Assembly: GCF_003751945.1 (NCBI RefSeq)
Contig: NZ_RJKL01000001.1
Location: 6,448,001 to 6,512,000 of the forward strand
Direction: 5' to 3'
Origin: Couchioplanes caeruleus
GTDB lineage: Bacteria; Actinomycetota; Actinomycetes; Mycobacteriales; Micromonosporaceae
Length of the DNA stretch: 64,000 bases
In this document: in pieces, positions 16,226 to 25,623 of the stretch
How positions within the stretch are numbered: position 1 is the stretch's first letter
How the letters are laid out: each line of letters opens with the position of its first letter
Notes under the pieces: generated by a model
The model's input: only the letters and a program-made list of their open reading frames with translations
What the model was told of the DNA's origin: nothing
Database searches by the model: none
Translations under genes and position numbers: made by a program

Positions 16226-18556
16226 GTGACCTCCGTGTCGGCACCTCGGCGCGCGGCAGCCGCCCCCGTGGTGCCGGCCCGCGACAGGTCGGTGCTTCCC
16301 CCGTACGCCAGGGCCGTGGCCTGGTCGTATCTCGGTGTGGCCGGGGCCGCCCTGGTCCTGCTCGCCGCCGGCCCACCGTGGCTGAGCACCCCGCTGATGC
16401 TCCTCAGCGCGCTGGCCGGACTCGGCGCCATGCGGTACGGCGCGCTGCGCATGGCGTTGCCCGGCGAGCGAGGCCCGTGGCTGTGCCTGTTCTGGTCGGC
16501 GGTCCTCTTCCTCGTCGGCATCGCCATCCGCGCGGTGGTTCCCGGGGCGGGTGCCTCCCCGCCGACGAACATGGCCCTGATTCCGGACGCGTTCGTGCTC
16601 CCGGCGTACCTGATCATGGGATATGCCTTCGCCGGCATGCTGCGCCGGCGCCGGGCGGCGGAGGACGATCCCGCGCGGATCGACGCCATGCTGGTCGGCC
16701 TGGCGGCGGCGTTCATGTGCTGGACCTACCTGATGGCACCCTCGATGCAGCAGACGGACCTCACCCCGCTGCGGGTCGCCAACTCCTTCTTCCCGGTCTT
16801 CGACGTCGTGCTGCTGGTGCTCGCCGCCCAGCTAGCGCTCTCCGGCGGGGCCCGGCAGCCCGCCCTGTGGCTGCTCATTGCGGCCGCCGCAGCCATGTTC
16901 GCCGGCGATTTCCTCTTCATGCTCCGCGACGGCGCGATCGCCGACGTGCCGCAGCACACCGTCGACGTGCTGTTCACGGCGACGTTCCTGCTCGTCGGGG
17001 CGGCCGGGCTGCAACCGTCCATGCGCAGCCTCACCGAGCCGCAGCGGATCATCGTCAAGGACCTGAGCAAGATCCGTACGGGACTGATCGCCGCGGTGGT
17101 GGTGGTCCCGGTGGTGATCACGACCGTCGAGCCGGCCGGCAGCACGGTGAACGGCGTGGTCCGGGCCGTCCTGTGCTCCCTGCTGATCCTCGCCGTGCTC
17201 TACCGCGTGGTCCGCTCCAACAACTCCCGGGCCCGGGCCGAGCGGGCCACCCGCCGGCGGGTCACCCACGATGCCCTCACCGACCTGCCCAACCGCGAGC
17301 TGCTCGCCGAGACCATCGCGGGCTGGGGCGACCGGGCCGCCGCCGACCAGCTCGAGGTCAGCCTGCTCTTCATCGACCTCGACCGGTTCAAGATGGTCAA
17401 CGACCACTGGGGTCACCAGGTCGGCGACGAGCTGCTCTGCGAGGTCGCCGGGCGGCTCAGCGCCCAGGTGCGCGACGACGACCTGGTGTGCCGGATCGGC
17501 GGCGACGAGTTCGTCATCGCGCTGGCCAGCCCGTCCCACTCGCGGCTCGCCGAGTCGCTTGCCGCCCGCGTGCTCGATGAGTTCGCCCGGCCGTTCGAGC
17601 TGTCCGTAGGCAACGTGGTGATCTCGGCGTCCATCGGGGTCGCGAAGTCGCCGGGCGGTACCCAGGCGCTCGAGCTGATCCGCGACGCCGACACCGCGAT
17701 GTACAAGGCCAAGGGGCAGGGCCGCAACGCGTACGCGCTGTTCGACACCTCCCTGCGCGACCAGGTCCGCGACCGGATGAACCTCGAACAGGCGCTGCGT
17801 AGCGCGCTGTCGCGCGGCGAGCTCTCGGTGCACTACCAGCCGATCGCCGACCTGGCGACCGGCGAGCTCGACGGCTTCGAGGCGCTGATGCGCTGGCAGC
17901 ACCCCACGCTCGGCTCGGTGTCCCCGCTCGACTTCATTCCCATCGCCGAAGAGACCGGCCTGATCGTCGAGAGCGGCGCCTGGCTGCTGCGCGAGGCGGC
18001 CGGGCAACTCGCGCAGTGGCGCGCCGCCCGCGGCCCGGGCGCGCGGCCGCTGCACGTGTCGGTCAACGTGTCCGTCCGGCAGTTGCGCGACGGCGCCCTG
18101 GTCGGCGTCGTCCGTGACGTGCTCGCCGAGACCGGGCTGCCGCCGGAGGCGCTGTGGCTGGAGATCACCGAGTCCGGCGTCATGGAGGAGCTGGAGACCG
18201 CGCTCGCCACCCTCGACGCGTTGCGGGACCTCGGCGTCACCATGGCCATCGACGACTTCGGCACCGGCTACTCGTCGCTGAGCTACCTCAACCGCCTGCC
18301 GGTCGGCATCGTCAAGCTCGACCGCTCGTTCGTCTGCGAGGTCGGCCGGCACGGCGCCAACGAGTCGATCGTGCGGGCCGTGCTCGCCATGACCCGGGCC
18401 ATGCATCTGCGGGTGGTGGCGGAGGGCGTCGAGACCGAGCTGCAGAGCGACTGGCTGCGCGAGCAGGGGTGCGACCTGGCCCAGGGCTGGCTCTACGGCA
18501 AGCCGGCGCTCCCCGCCGAGCACGACGAGCTGATCCACCGGGCCACCGTGCGCTGA
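16226..18556 (+). CDS. Membrane GGDEF-EAL protein (c-di-GMP turnover)
   Basis: About 776 aa. The first roughly 310 residues hold about nine hydrophobic helices. The GGDEF domain has an intact CRIGGDEF site and an upstream RDDD that matches the RxxD inhibitory site at five residues before the motif. The EAL domain has EALMRWQHP, EITESGVM, DDFGTGYSSLSYL, KLDRSF and VAEGVE, so all metal and base residues appear present. Both cyclase and phosphodiesterase activities are therefore possible. The GTG at 16226 is close behind AGGA; the GTG at 16235 is a plausible alternative with better spacing. It is divergent from the amidase gene. Confidence 0.92.
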   Translation: MTSVSAPRRAAAAPVVPARDRSVLPPYARAVAWSYLGVAGAALVLLAAGPPWLSTPLMLLSALAGLGAMRYGALRMALPGERGPWLCLFWSAVLFLVGIAIRAVVPGAGASPPTNMALIPDAFVLPAYLIMGYAFAGMLRRRRAAEDDPARIDAMLVGLAAAFMCWTYLMAPSMQQTDLTPLRVANSFFPVFDVVLLVLAAQLALSGGARQPALWLLIAAAAAMFAGDFLFMLRDGAIADVPQHTVDVLFTATFLLVGAAGLQPSMRSLTEPQRIIVKDLSKIRTGLIAAVVVVPVVITTVEPAGSTVNGVVRAVLCSLLILAVLYRVVRSNNSRARAERATRRRVTHDALTDLPNRELLAETIAGWGDRAAADQLEVSLLFIDLDRFKMVNDHWGHQVGDELLCEVAGRLSAQVRDDDLVCRIGGDEFVIALASPSHSRLAESLAARVLDEFARPFELSVGNVVISASIGVAKSPGGTQALELIRDADTAMYKAKGQGRNAYALFDTSLRDQVRDRMNLEQALRSALSRGELSVHYQPIADLATGELDGFEALMRWQHPTLGSVSPLDFIPIAEETGLIVESGAWLLREAAGQLAQWRAARGPGARPLHVSVNVSVRQLRDGALVGVVRDVLAETGLPPEALWLEITESGVMEELETALATLDALRDLGVTMAIDDFGTGYSSLSYLNRLPVGIVKLDRSFVCEVGRHGANESIVRAVLAMTRAMHLRVVAEGVETELQSDWLREQGCDLAQGWLYGKPALPAEHDELIHRATVR

Positions 18557-18607
18557 CCGCACCCGGTCTGCACGCGTTCTGCACGCGGTCAGGTCCAGGG
18601 TGGTCGG

Positions 18608-19657
18608 ATGACGACTTCCGAAGAGACCGCCGAGCGCCTGCTGGGCGCACTGATCGGCGCCGCCGAGCTGCTCACCGTGGAACTGGGTCGGGAACTCGGC
18701 CTGTACGCCGCCCTGCGCGACGCGCCTCGCACACCGGCCGAGCTGGCCGGGACGACCGGCACGGACGAGCGCTACGTCCGGGAATGGCTGGAGCAGCAGG
18801 CCGCCGCGGGCCTGATCGACGTCGCCGCGGACGGGCGGTTCGCGCTGCCGGCCGCCATGGCCGAGGTCGTTCTGGACGAGACGGGACCGGCCTACCTCGG
18901 CACGGCCGGGCAGTTCGCGCTCGGCCTGGCTCTGGCCACCCCGGCCGTCATCGACGCGTTCCGCACCGGCCGCGGCGTCTCGTACGCCGACTACGGCCGG
19001 CACATCCGGCACGGCATCGCCGCCTTCAACCGGCCGATGTTCACCCACCAGCTCGCCGGGGAGTGGCTGCCGGCCCTGCCCGAGGTGGACCGGCGGCTGC
19101 GTGCCGCGCCCGGCGCCCACGTCCTCGACCTGGGCTGCGGGGTCGGGCACTCGTCGGTGGCGCTGGCGCTGGCGTACCCGTCGATCACCGTACGCGGCGT
19201 CGACCTGGACGAAGCCTCCGTCGCGGAGGCCCGGCGCACGGCGGCGGCGGCCGGGGTCGCCGACCGGGTCGCCTTCGCCCTCGGCGACGCCACCGCCGTC
19301 AAGGACGAGCGGCCCGCCGACCTCGTCACGATCTTCGAGGCCCTGCACGACATGGGCGACCCGGTCGGCGTGCTGACCGCCGCCCGCGAGGTGCTCGCAC
19401 CCGGCGGCAGCGTGTTCATCGGCGACGAGCGGGTGGCGGACGAGTTCACCGCGCCGGCGGGGGAGATCGAGCGGCTCCAGTACGCGTTCAGCGTGCTGCA
19501 CTGCCTGCCGGCGACACGCGCCGAGAGCCCGGACCATGCGCACGGCACGGTGCTGCGCGCCCCGACGGTGCTGGCGTGGGCCCGCGAGGCCGGCTTCGCC
19601 GACCCGAAGGTGCTGGACATCCCGAACGACTTCTGGCGCTTCTATCTCCTGCGCTGA
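18608..19657 (+). CDS. SAM-dependent methyltransferase with N-terminal winged helix
   Basis: 349 aa. Residues 1-85 form a dimerisation winged helix (LGRELGLYAALRDAPRTPAELAGTTGTDERYVREWLEQQAA, quoted in part), then a class I core with HVLDLGCGVGHSSVALA, VRGVDLDEASVAEAR, DLVTIFEALHDMGDP and GSVFIGDERV. It resembles small-molecule methyltransferases; the acceptor is unknown. It starts 51 bases after the GGDEF-EAL gene and is followed by a strong terminator hairpin. Confidence 0.8.
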   Translation: MTTSEETAERLLGALIGAAELLTVELGRELGLYAALRDAPRTPAELAGTTGTDERYVREWLEQQAAAGLIDVAADGRFALPAAMAEVVLDETGPAYLGTAGQFALGLALATPAVIDAFRTGRGVSYADYGRHIRHGIAAFNRPMFTHQLAGEWLPALPEVDRRLRAAPGAHVLDLGCGVGHSSVALALAYPSITVRGVDLDEASVAEARRTAAAAGVADRVAFALGDATAVKDERPADLVTIFEALHDMGDPVGVLTAAREVLAPGGSVFIGDERVADEFTAPAGEIERLQYAFSVLHCLPATRAESPDHAHGTVLRAPTVLAWAREAGFADPKVLDIPNDFWRFYLLR

Positions 19658-19697
19658 CCGCCCCGGCCGAATCCACCCGGGCATCGCGCGACATCGA

Positions 19698-19732
19698 GAT
19701 CCCGGCCCTCGGCGCGCATGAGGGCCGGGATC
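19698..19732 (+). terminator. Rho-independent-like terminator hairpin
   Basis: GATCCCGGCCCTC and GAGGGCCGGGATC form a perfect 13-bp stem with a nine-base loop, 40 bases after the methyltransferase stop. No long T run follows, which is usual for actinomycete terminators. Confidence 0.75.
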
Positions 19733-19778
19733 CTTCGCATGACGCGAAAGTCGGCGGCGATCGAGGGCCGTGCGCGCT

Positions 19779-19784
19779 TAGGGT
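19779..19784 (+). promoter_or_regulatory. -10 box TAGGGT of the decayed SARP gene
   Basis: TAGGGT lies 7 bases before the GTG at 19792. The promoter seems to have survived although the gene is broken. The same hexamer and spacing precede the histidine kinase at 29814. Confidence 0.5.
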
Positions 19785-19791
19785 CGTGGGC

Positions 19792-21776
19792 GTGCAGGTA
19801 CGGGTGCTGGGACCCCTCGAAGTGGACGGCCCGCACGGACCGGTCGTCGTGGCCGGGGCGAAGCAGCGGACCCTCCTCGCGGTGCTCGCGCTGGCCGGCG
19901 GCCGGCCCGTGCCGGTGTCCGAGCTCGTCGACGCGCTGTGGCCGGACGACCCGCCGCCGAGCGCCCGCAACAGCCTCCAGTCGCATGTGGCCCGGCTGCG
20001 GGCGGCCCTGCCGCCGGAGACGATCACGTCCGGGCCCGCCGGCTACCGGCTGGCGGTACCACGGGCAGCCGTGGACGCGCTGCACTTCTGCGACCTGCTC
20101 GCCGACGGAGAGGTGGCCCAGGCATTCGAGCTGTGGCGGGGACCTCCACTGCCGGAGTTCTCCGCCGAGCCGCTGGGGGGCGGGGCGGCCCGGCTCACCG
20201 AGGCGCGCCGCGCGGCGCTGGCGGACCGGGCGGGCAGCGGCGACCCCGCGGAGCTGAGCGCCGAGGTCGACCGGGACCCCTGCTGGTAGCGGGGTTTCCT
20301 GGCGCTGGCGCGAGCGCTCGCCGCGGACGGCCGCGGCGCCGACGCCGCCGCGGTGCTACGGCGGCATGCACGGGCCGTCGTGGACACGCTCGGCCTCGAT
20401 CCGTCGGCGGCCGTGCGGGCGATGCAGACCACGCTGCTGCGCGGTGACCACCGCGTCCGCCCCGGAACCGGCGCAACGGCCCGGAGCATCCGCCGGGGCC
20501 GCTTCGTCGCGGCGGGACCCGGCGGTGGCCGTACCGTCATATCTCTCGCTGTTCGTGGGTCGCGACCGTGAGCGGGCGACGCTGGCCGCATGGACGTGCC
20601 CCCGCCGGTGCGTCACCGTGACCGGACCGGGCGGCGTCGGGAAGACCCGCCTCGTCGCGGAGATGCTGCGCGGCCGCGCCCGCCGCGGTGGTCGACGCCG
20701 CGGCGGAACTGGACCGGCGGCTGCGTGGCCCGGACGAGGCGCGGGCCGTGCGGGATCTGGACGCGCTCCTGCCCGATCTGCGGCTCGCCGTCACCGTTGC
20801 CGCCGGAGACCTGCGGGGCAGGCTCGCGGCCGCGCTCTACCGGTACGGCTACCACTGCCAGCGCTACGAGGTGCTCGCCTGGGGATACGCCGCGGCGGCC
20901 TCCGGAAGGCCGGGAGCGCTGGCGGCCGCGGCGACGCACGCCTGGGGACGCGGCGACCTCGACACGGCGCGGCGCCTGCTCGCCTCGGCGCGGCCGGATC
21001 CCGCCGTCCACGAGGTGCTGGGCGACATCGCGCTCGTCGACTGCGACGCGGAGGCGGCGCGCGGCCACTACCGGCGGATGGCCCGGCTCGCGTCGGACGG
21101 CGCCGTCCGCGCGTCCGGCCTCGCCGCCGAGGCGATGGTGCTGGCCTGGAGCGGCGATCCGCAGGCGGCGGACGCGACGGGCAATCCGACGGGCATGGCG
21201 GTGGCCCGGTACGGCCTCGGCGAGGCGCTCGCCGACGTCGACCCGGATCGGGCGCTGGCCCTGCTCGACGAGGCCACATCGTTGGCGCGGGGCGTGGACA
21301 ACCGACTGTTCGGGGCCGCGGCAGCCTCGGCGGCGAGCGCCGTCCGCAGCCGGCACGGCGATCCGGTGCCGGCGCTGCGGCGCTTCCGGGAGGTGGTGGC
21401 ATTGCTGCGCGAGGCGGGCAACGAGACCCTGCAGGCCGCCGCGCTGCGCAACCTGGTCGTCCTGTTCGCCCGGATCGGCGCCGACGAGGCGGCCGCGCTG
21501 CTCGACGCCGCCCTGCCGGCCGCGAGCGTCTATCCGGCCGAGGCGACGCGGCTCACGCGGGCCCGTACGGCCGTCGCCGAGCGCCTCGGTACCGACGCCG
21601 TGGCGGCCGCGCATCGGCGGGCCGAGGCCTTGACACCCGGCCATGTGGTCGATGCCGCCCTCGGCGCGATCGACCGCGCGCTCGGCGAGCGGACCGCCGA
21701 TCCGGACTCCCGGTCACGATCCGGTGCACGTCCGCTACCGCCGGGCAGGGCATCGCTACCGTGGTCGGGTGTCTGA
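19792..21776 (+). pseudogene. Decayed AfsR/SARP-type regulator (SARP, NB-ARC, TPR)
   Basis: The product of one ancestral AfsR-like gene can be followed across three frames. Frame one (19792 on) gives the winged helix (VRVLGPLEVDGPHGPVVVAG, LWPDDPPPSARNSLQSHVARLRA) and part of the BTAD domain, then an in-frame TAG at 20287. The BTAD domain resumes just after it, as if a base was lost before 20281 and one gained before 20298. Near 20460 the frame shifts again and continues to an intact P-loop GPGGVGKTRL (20624-20647). Near 20680 it moves to the third frame, with most of the NB-ARC domain deleted, and runs through the helical C-terminal region. The first 165 residues could still be made as a truncated SARP. 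Confidence 0.85.
21757..21762 (+). promoter_or_regulatory. -10 box TACCGT, leaderless-type promoter
   Basis: TACCGT is 6 bases before the GTG at 21769, within the tail of the SARP relic. Confidence 0.4.
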
Positions 21777-22353
21777 GATCCCGTGGTGGAGCCTGCCCCT
21801 CGTCGCCGCCGTGTTTGCCCTGGCCGGGGCGGGCGTGACGGTTCTGATGTCGGCCCGTGACGACTACGTGCGCAGCCGCGCCAAGCGGACCCGCCGGTGG
21901 TATACCGAGCGCCGCGACGCCTATGTCGCTCTGCTGACGCAGTTCGAGCGGGCGACGTACCGGTTGCGTTCCGCGCTCGAGACGGGGCAGCGGATGCCGG
22001 GGCCGTACACCTACGTCGACGAGGTGGGCCCGGCGCTGATGCAGGTGCGCCTGCTCGCCTCGGGCCAGGTCCGCAGCGCCGCGCTGGCGGTGCACCTGCT
22101 GCTGGAGAAGCTGTACGGCGAGCGCCCGGCGCCCCGGGCCGGCGTGGACCCGGAGAAGTCGCTGCGCGAGATGCTCGGCCACGTGCCGCTGGTGATGCAG
22201 CAACTGGAGGCGGCCGTCCGGGAGGAACTGGGCATCCAGGCGACGCCGCCGCTCCCGCCTGTGGATACCTCGCCCCGATCCCTGCGGTCGTACCTGCGGC
22301 GTGGCGTTCCCCTGGCCCGGACGGGCGGTTCCGGGGATGATCGGGTCAATTGA
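21769..22353 (+). CDS. Hypothetical single-pass membrane protein
   Basis: 194 aa of unknown function. One hydrophobic helix at residues 7-25 (SLPLVAAVFALAGAGVTVLM) is followed by a basic stretch (RSRAKRTRRWYTERR) and a helical, charged cytoplasmic domain with a proline-rich end. The layout resembles small actinobacterial membrane proteins with one N-terminal anchor. The GTG start is backed by a TACCGT -10 box and the frame overlaps the end of the decayed regulator by a few bases. A terminator is not visible before the aldolase gene. Confidence 0.65.
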   Translation: MSEIPWWSLPLVAAVFALAGAGVTVLMSARDDYVRSRAKRTRRWYTERRDAYVALLTQFERATYRLRSALETGQRMPGPYTYVDEVGPALMQVRLLASGQVRSAALAVHLLLEKLYGERPAPRAGVDPEKSLREMLGHVPLVMQQLEAAVREELGIQATPPLPPVDTSPRSLRSYLRRGVPLARTGGSGDDRVN

Positions 22354-22375
22354 CGAGACTCGATGGGAGGCCTCC

Positions 22376-23005
22376 ATGCCGGACATTTCGGTTACTGACG
22401 CGGTGGTGCGCGGCGGGGTCGTCGCGGTGCTGCGGGCACCCACCGCCGGCGCCTTCTCCGCGATCAGCGAGGTCCTCGTCGAGTCCGGCATCACCGCGCT
22501 CGAGGTGACCCTCACCTCGCACGGCGCGATCGAGGCGATCGCCGGCCTGCGCCGTCAGCTTCCGGAGCACGTCGTGGTCGGCGCCGGTACGGTACTCGGC
22601 GCCGACGACGCCAAGGCCAGCGTCGACGCCGGGGCTCAGTTCCTCGTCTCCCCGGTGGCCGTGGCCGGCCTCGACGGCCTCGGCGTGCCGTGCTATCCGG
22701 GCGCGCTGACCCCCACCGAGATCGTGGCCGCGGCCCGGACGGGTGCGCCCCTGGTCAAGCTCTTCCCGGCCTCGGCCGTCGGTCCGAGCTACCTGCGCGA
22801 CCTGCACGGGCCGCTGCCCGGCCTGCGCGTCATGCCGACCGGCGGCATCCAGATCGCCGACGTCGCCGCCTGGCTCACCGCCGGGGCGGCGGCGGTCGGG
22901 CTGGGCGGGCCGCTGATCGGCGACGCCGCCTCCGGAGGCAGCCTGGGCGCCCTCGCTGACCGGGCCCGGCGGGCCGCCGACGCGGTCGCGTACGCCCGGT
23001 CATGA
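22376..23005 (+). CDS. eda: 2-dehydro-3-deoxy-6-phosphogluconate aldolase
   Basis: 209 aa, the usual length. The class I aldolase barrel shows ALEVTLTS (catalytic Glu), VVGAGTVL, PVKLFPAS-type lysine motif (VKLFPAS, Schiff-base Lys128) and MPTGGIQ at the phosphate site. It splits KDPG into pyruvate and glyceraldehyde 3-phosphate, or the galacto analogue. GGGAGG lies six bases before the ATG at 22376. The stop overlaps the next start as ATGA, so aldolase and kinase are coupled and form the lower part of an Entner-Doudoroff-like or hexuronate pathway. No dehydratase is in the window. Confidence 0.92.
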   Translation: MPDISVTDAVVRGGVVAVLRAPTAGAFSAISEVLVESGITALEVTLTSHGAIEAIAGLRRQLPEHVVVGAGTVLGADDAKASVDAGAQFLVSPVAVAGLDGLGVPCYPGALTPTEIVAAARTGAPLVKLFPASAVGPSYLRDLHGPLPGLRVMPTGGIQIADVAAWLTAGAAAVGLGGPLIGDAASGGSLGALADRARRAADAVAYARS

Positions 23006-23922
23006 GCGGTCTGCTGACCTTCGGCGAGACCATGGGCTTGGTCACCGCCGACGGCATCGGCGCGCTGGACCGGGTCCGGGGCTTCCGGCTGGGCATCGGC
23101 GGCGCCGAGAGCAACGTCGCGCTGGGGGTCGCCCGGCTCGGCCTGCCCGCGACCTGGATCGGGCGGGTCGGCCGCGACGCGACCGGCGACCTCATCGAGC
23201 GCCGCCTGCGCGCCGACGGCGTCGAGGCGGTGGTGATCCGCGATCCGTCGTTCACCGGCCTGATGGTCAAGCACCGTCGCACCGGCGCCCTGCTCCACGT
23301 CGACTACCACCGGGCGGGCAGCGCCGGGTCGCGGCTCATGCCCGCCGACATCCCGGTCGGCGCGGTGCGTGCGGCGGCGATCGTGCACGTCACCGGCATC
23401 ACGCCGGCGCTGAGCGACTCGGCCCGCGCGGCCGTCTTCCAGGCGGTGGAGACCGCCCGTGCCGCGGGCGTCCCGGTCTCGGTGGACGTCAACTTCCGGG
23501 CCAAGCTCTGGTCCCCTTACGACGCCGGTCCGGTGCTGCGCGACCTCGTCTCCCGCGCCGACCTCGTGTTCGCCGGCCCCGGTGAGGCCGCGCTGATCGT
23601 CGACGGACCGCCGCTGCAGGGGCTGGCCGCGCTCGGCCCCACCGAGGTGATCGTCAAGGACGGCGCCCGCGGATGCACGGCGCTCATCGACGGCGAGCGG
23701 CACACGGTCCCGGCGCGGGACGTGGTGGTGGTCGATCCGGTCGGCGCGGGCGACGCGTTCGCCGCCGGATACCTCGCCGACCGGCTGTCCGGAGCCGCGC
23801 CGGCGGCCCGGCTCGCGACGGCGATCGCGGCGGGGGCGTTCGCGGTGACGGTCCCGGGGGACTGCGAGAGCCTGCCGACCCGCGAAGACCTGATCGCGGC
23901 CACCACCGACGTGACGCGATAG
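23002..23922 (+). CDS. kdgK: 2-keto-3-deoxygluconate kinase, PfkB family
   Basis: 306 aa. It opens with LLTFGETMGLVTA as in KDG kinases, has the first PfkB signature GGAESNVALGVARLGL and the second, DPVGAGDAFAAGYLADRL, with the catalytic Asp in GAGD. It phosphorylates 2-keto-3-deoxygluconate to the aldolase substrate. ATG overlaps the eda stop by four bases. Substrate choice between gluco and galacto forms is not decidable from sequence. Confidence 0.9.
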   Translation: MSGLLTFGETMGLVTADGIGALDRVRGFRLGIGGAESNVALGVARLGLPATWIGRVGRDATGDLIERRLRADGVEAVVIRDPSFTGLMVKHRRTGALLHVDYHRAGSAGSRLMPADIPVGAVRAAAIVHVTGITPALSDSARAAVFQAVETARAAGVPVSVDVNFRAKLWSPYDAGPVLRDLVSRADLVFAGPGEAALIVDGPPLQGLAALGPTEVIVKDGARGCTALIDGERHTVPARDVVVVDPVGAGDAFAAGYLADRLSGAAPAARLATAIAAGAFAVTVPGDCESLPTREDLIAATTDVTR

Positions 23923-23996
23923 TCTGACCGGATCGTTCCGGTGTGCGGCAGGTCCGTGTCTTATCGCCGGCGGTCCGCCACGCCGAGGATGGACGC

Positions 23997-24593
23997 ATGA
24001 CCAACGCTCTGATCATCATCGACGTCCAGGAGTCCTTCCGCGTCCGCCCGCTCTGGCGCGCCGTCGACAACCCGGAGATCGCCGACCGGGTGGGCCGGCT
24101 CGCCGCCGCCGCCCGGGCCGCCGGCGACCTCGTCGTGTGGGTGCTGCACGCCGAGCCCGGCAGCGGCGACGTCTTCGACCCGGCGAGCGGGCACGTGCGT
24201 GTCCTCGCCGAGCTCACGCCCCTGGCCGGCGAGCCTGTCCTCACGAAGACCTCGCACAACGCCTTCACCACGACCAACCTGCAGCAGTTGCTCACCGCCC
24301 GGGGAGTGCGCAGGCTGACGGTCTGCGGCATCCGTACGGAGCAATGCGTCGAGACCACCGCACGGGTCGGTGCGGACCTCGGCTACGCCGTCACGTTCGT
24401 CACCGAGGCCACCGCGACCTTCCCCATCCCGCACCGGGACGCCCCCGCCGACCAGAGCCTCGAGGAGATGCTGGCCGACCCGCGCACGCTGCCCGCCGAG
24501 GCGGTGACCGCCCGGACGGAGTACGCGCTGGCCGGCCGCTTCGCTACCATCGCGACCGTGGCCGAACTGACCGGGGAGTTGACCGGATCGTGA
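23997..24593 (+). CDS. Isochorismatase-fold cysteine hydrolase
   Basis: 198 aa. The catalytic triad of the family is complete: Asp9 in LIIIDVQ, Lys84 in LTKTSHNAF and Cys117 in GIRTEQCVETT. Such proteins hydrolyse amides (nicotinamidase, N-carbamoyl compounds) or isochorismate; the exact substrate is unknown. GAGG is 9-12 bases before the ATG at 23997. Its stop overlaps the GTG of the GlxA-type regulator by four bases, so the hydrolase is probably controlled by, or made with, that regulator. Confidence 0.88.
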   Translation: MTNALIIIDVQESFRVRPLWRAVDNPEIADRVGRLAAAARAAGDLVVWVLHAEPGSGDVFDPASGHVRVLAELTPLAGEPVLTKTSHNAFTTTNLQQLLTARGVRRLTVCGIRTEQCVETTARVGADLGYAVTFVTEATATFPIPHRDAPADQSLEEMLADPRTLPAEAVTARTEYALAGRFATIATVAELTGELTGS

Positions 24594-25504
24594 GTCGCGT
24601 CGTGTTCGTGCTCGTCGACGGCCTGCACCTGCTGGACCTCGCCGGCCCGGCCCAGGTGTTCTCGACCGTGGCCGACCACGGGCACGACCATGTCCTGTCG
24701 TACGTCGCGGAGCGGCCCGGCATCCGCACCCATCAGGGTGTCGAGCTCCGCGCCGACACCGCCTGGCCGCGGCTGGACGTGGACGACCTGATCGTGGTGC
24801 CGGGGTGGCGCTCGCCGCGGTTGGCCGGCACCGGCCACCTCGGCGAGCGCACCCTGGACCGGATCGCCGCCCACCACGCCGCGGGTGGCACGGTCGCGAG
24901 CATCTGCGCGGGCGCCGACGCGCTGGGCAGGGCCGGCCTGCTCGACGGCCGCCGCTGCACCACCCACCACGACGTCCAGGAAGAGCTCGCCCGCCGCTAT
25001 CCGCGGGCGTGCGTGGTCCGCGACGTGCTCTACGTCTCCGACGACCGGGTGGTGACCTCCGCGGGCATCGCCAGCGGCATCGACCTGGCCCTGCATCTCG
25101 TCGCGGCACGGCACGGCCCGGCGGTCGCGGCGCGGGTGGCCCGCGAGATGGTCGTGTACGCCCGGCGCAACGGCGACGAGCGGCAGTCCAGCGCCATGCT
25201 GCGGCACCGGGCCCACCTGAGCGACGCCGTCCATCGCGTGCAGGACCGCATCGACGCGCACTTCGCCGAGCCGCTGCCGCTGGCCGAGCTCGCGGCCGCG
25301 GCGGCGGTGAGCGAGCGCACGCTGACCCGGCAGTTCGAGGCCGCGACCGGCCAGACACCCCTGCGCTATCAGCAACTCCTGCGGGTGGAGCGGGCGGAAC
25401 ATCTCATCGGCCACGGCGCCACGGTGGAGGCCGCGGCACGCGCGGTGGGTTTCGGCGATGCCCGGATGCTGCGCCGCCTGCGGGCGCGCGTACCCCTCAG
25501 GTGA
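24590..25504 (+). CDS. GlxA-type regulator: DJ-1/PfpI domain plus AraC DNA-binding domain
   Basis: 304 aa. Residues 1-185 form a DJ-1/PfpI domain (VFVLVDGLHLLDLAGPAQVF, and ASICAGADALGRAGLLDGRRCTTHH with the Cys of the nucleophile elbow). Residues 205-304 hold two AraC helix-turn-helices (LPLAELAAAAAVSERTLTRQF, HGATVEAAARAVGFGDARMLRR). In this group the first domain senses a small amide or nitrogen compound. The final helix is short and basic, with an RVPLR end, so the usual AraC tail may be slightly truncated. GTG at 24590 overlaps the hydrolase stop. Confidence 0.9.
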   Translation: MSRVVFVLVDGLHLLDLAGPAQVFSTVADHGHDHVLSYVAERPGIRTHQGVELRADTAWPRLDVDDLIVVPGWRSPRLAGTGHLGERTLDRIAAHHAAGGTVASICAGADALGRAGLLDGRRCTTHHDVQEELARRYPRACVVRDVLYVSDDRVVTSAGIASGIDLALHLVAARHGPAVAARVAREMVVYARRNGDERQSSAMLRHRAHLSDAVHRVQDRIDAHFAEPLPLAELAAAAAVSERTLTRQFEAATGQTPLRYQQLLRVERAEHLIGHGATVEAAARAVGFGDARMLRRLRARVPLR

Positions 25505-25615
25505 CTCCCGCGTGGCGGCGGACCAACTCGGCGAGCTCGTCGCGGGTCGGGCCGGCCGGCACCGGCGGTCGCCAGAGAGCCCGGTCGGTCCCGCGCCGAT
25601 GATCCCGACGTTCAT
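25497..25615 (-). pseudogene. Remnant of a Rossmann-type oxidoreductase with a large internal deletion
   Basis: The minus strand begins with MNVGIIGAGPTG, a textbook nucleotide-binding GxGxxG start, at an ATG (25615) that keeps a TAGTAT -10 box 8 bases upstream. After about 14 codons this frame loses sense, and one frame over a plausible C-terminus (RPPVPAGPTRDELAELV, then RRHAGVT and TGA at 25497-25499) follows. The simplest reading is that a whole gene of the NADP reductase class lost nearly all its coding region. It overlaps the end of the AraC regulator gene by a few bases. Confidence 0.55.
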
Positions 25616-25623
25616 GCCGGTCG

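Noticed and set aside
16832..19684. A 950-codon open frame on the minus strand
   Set aside because: It is antisense to the GGDEF-EAL and methyltransferase genes, with no recognisable domain or ribosome binding site.
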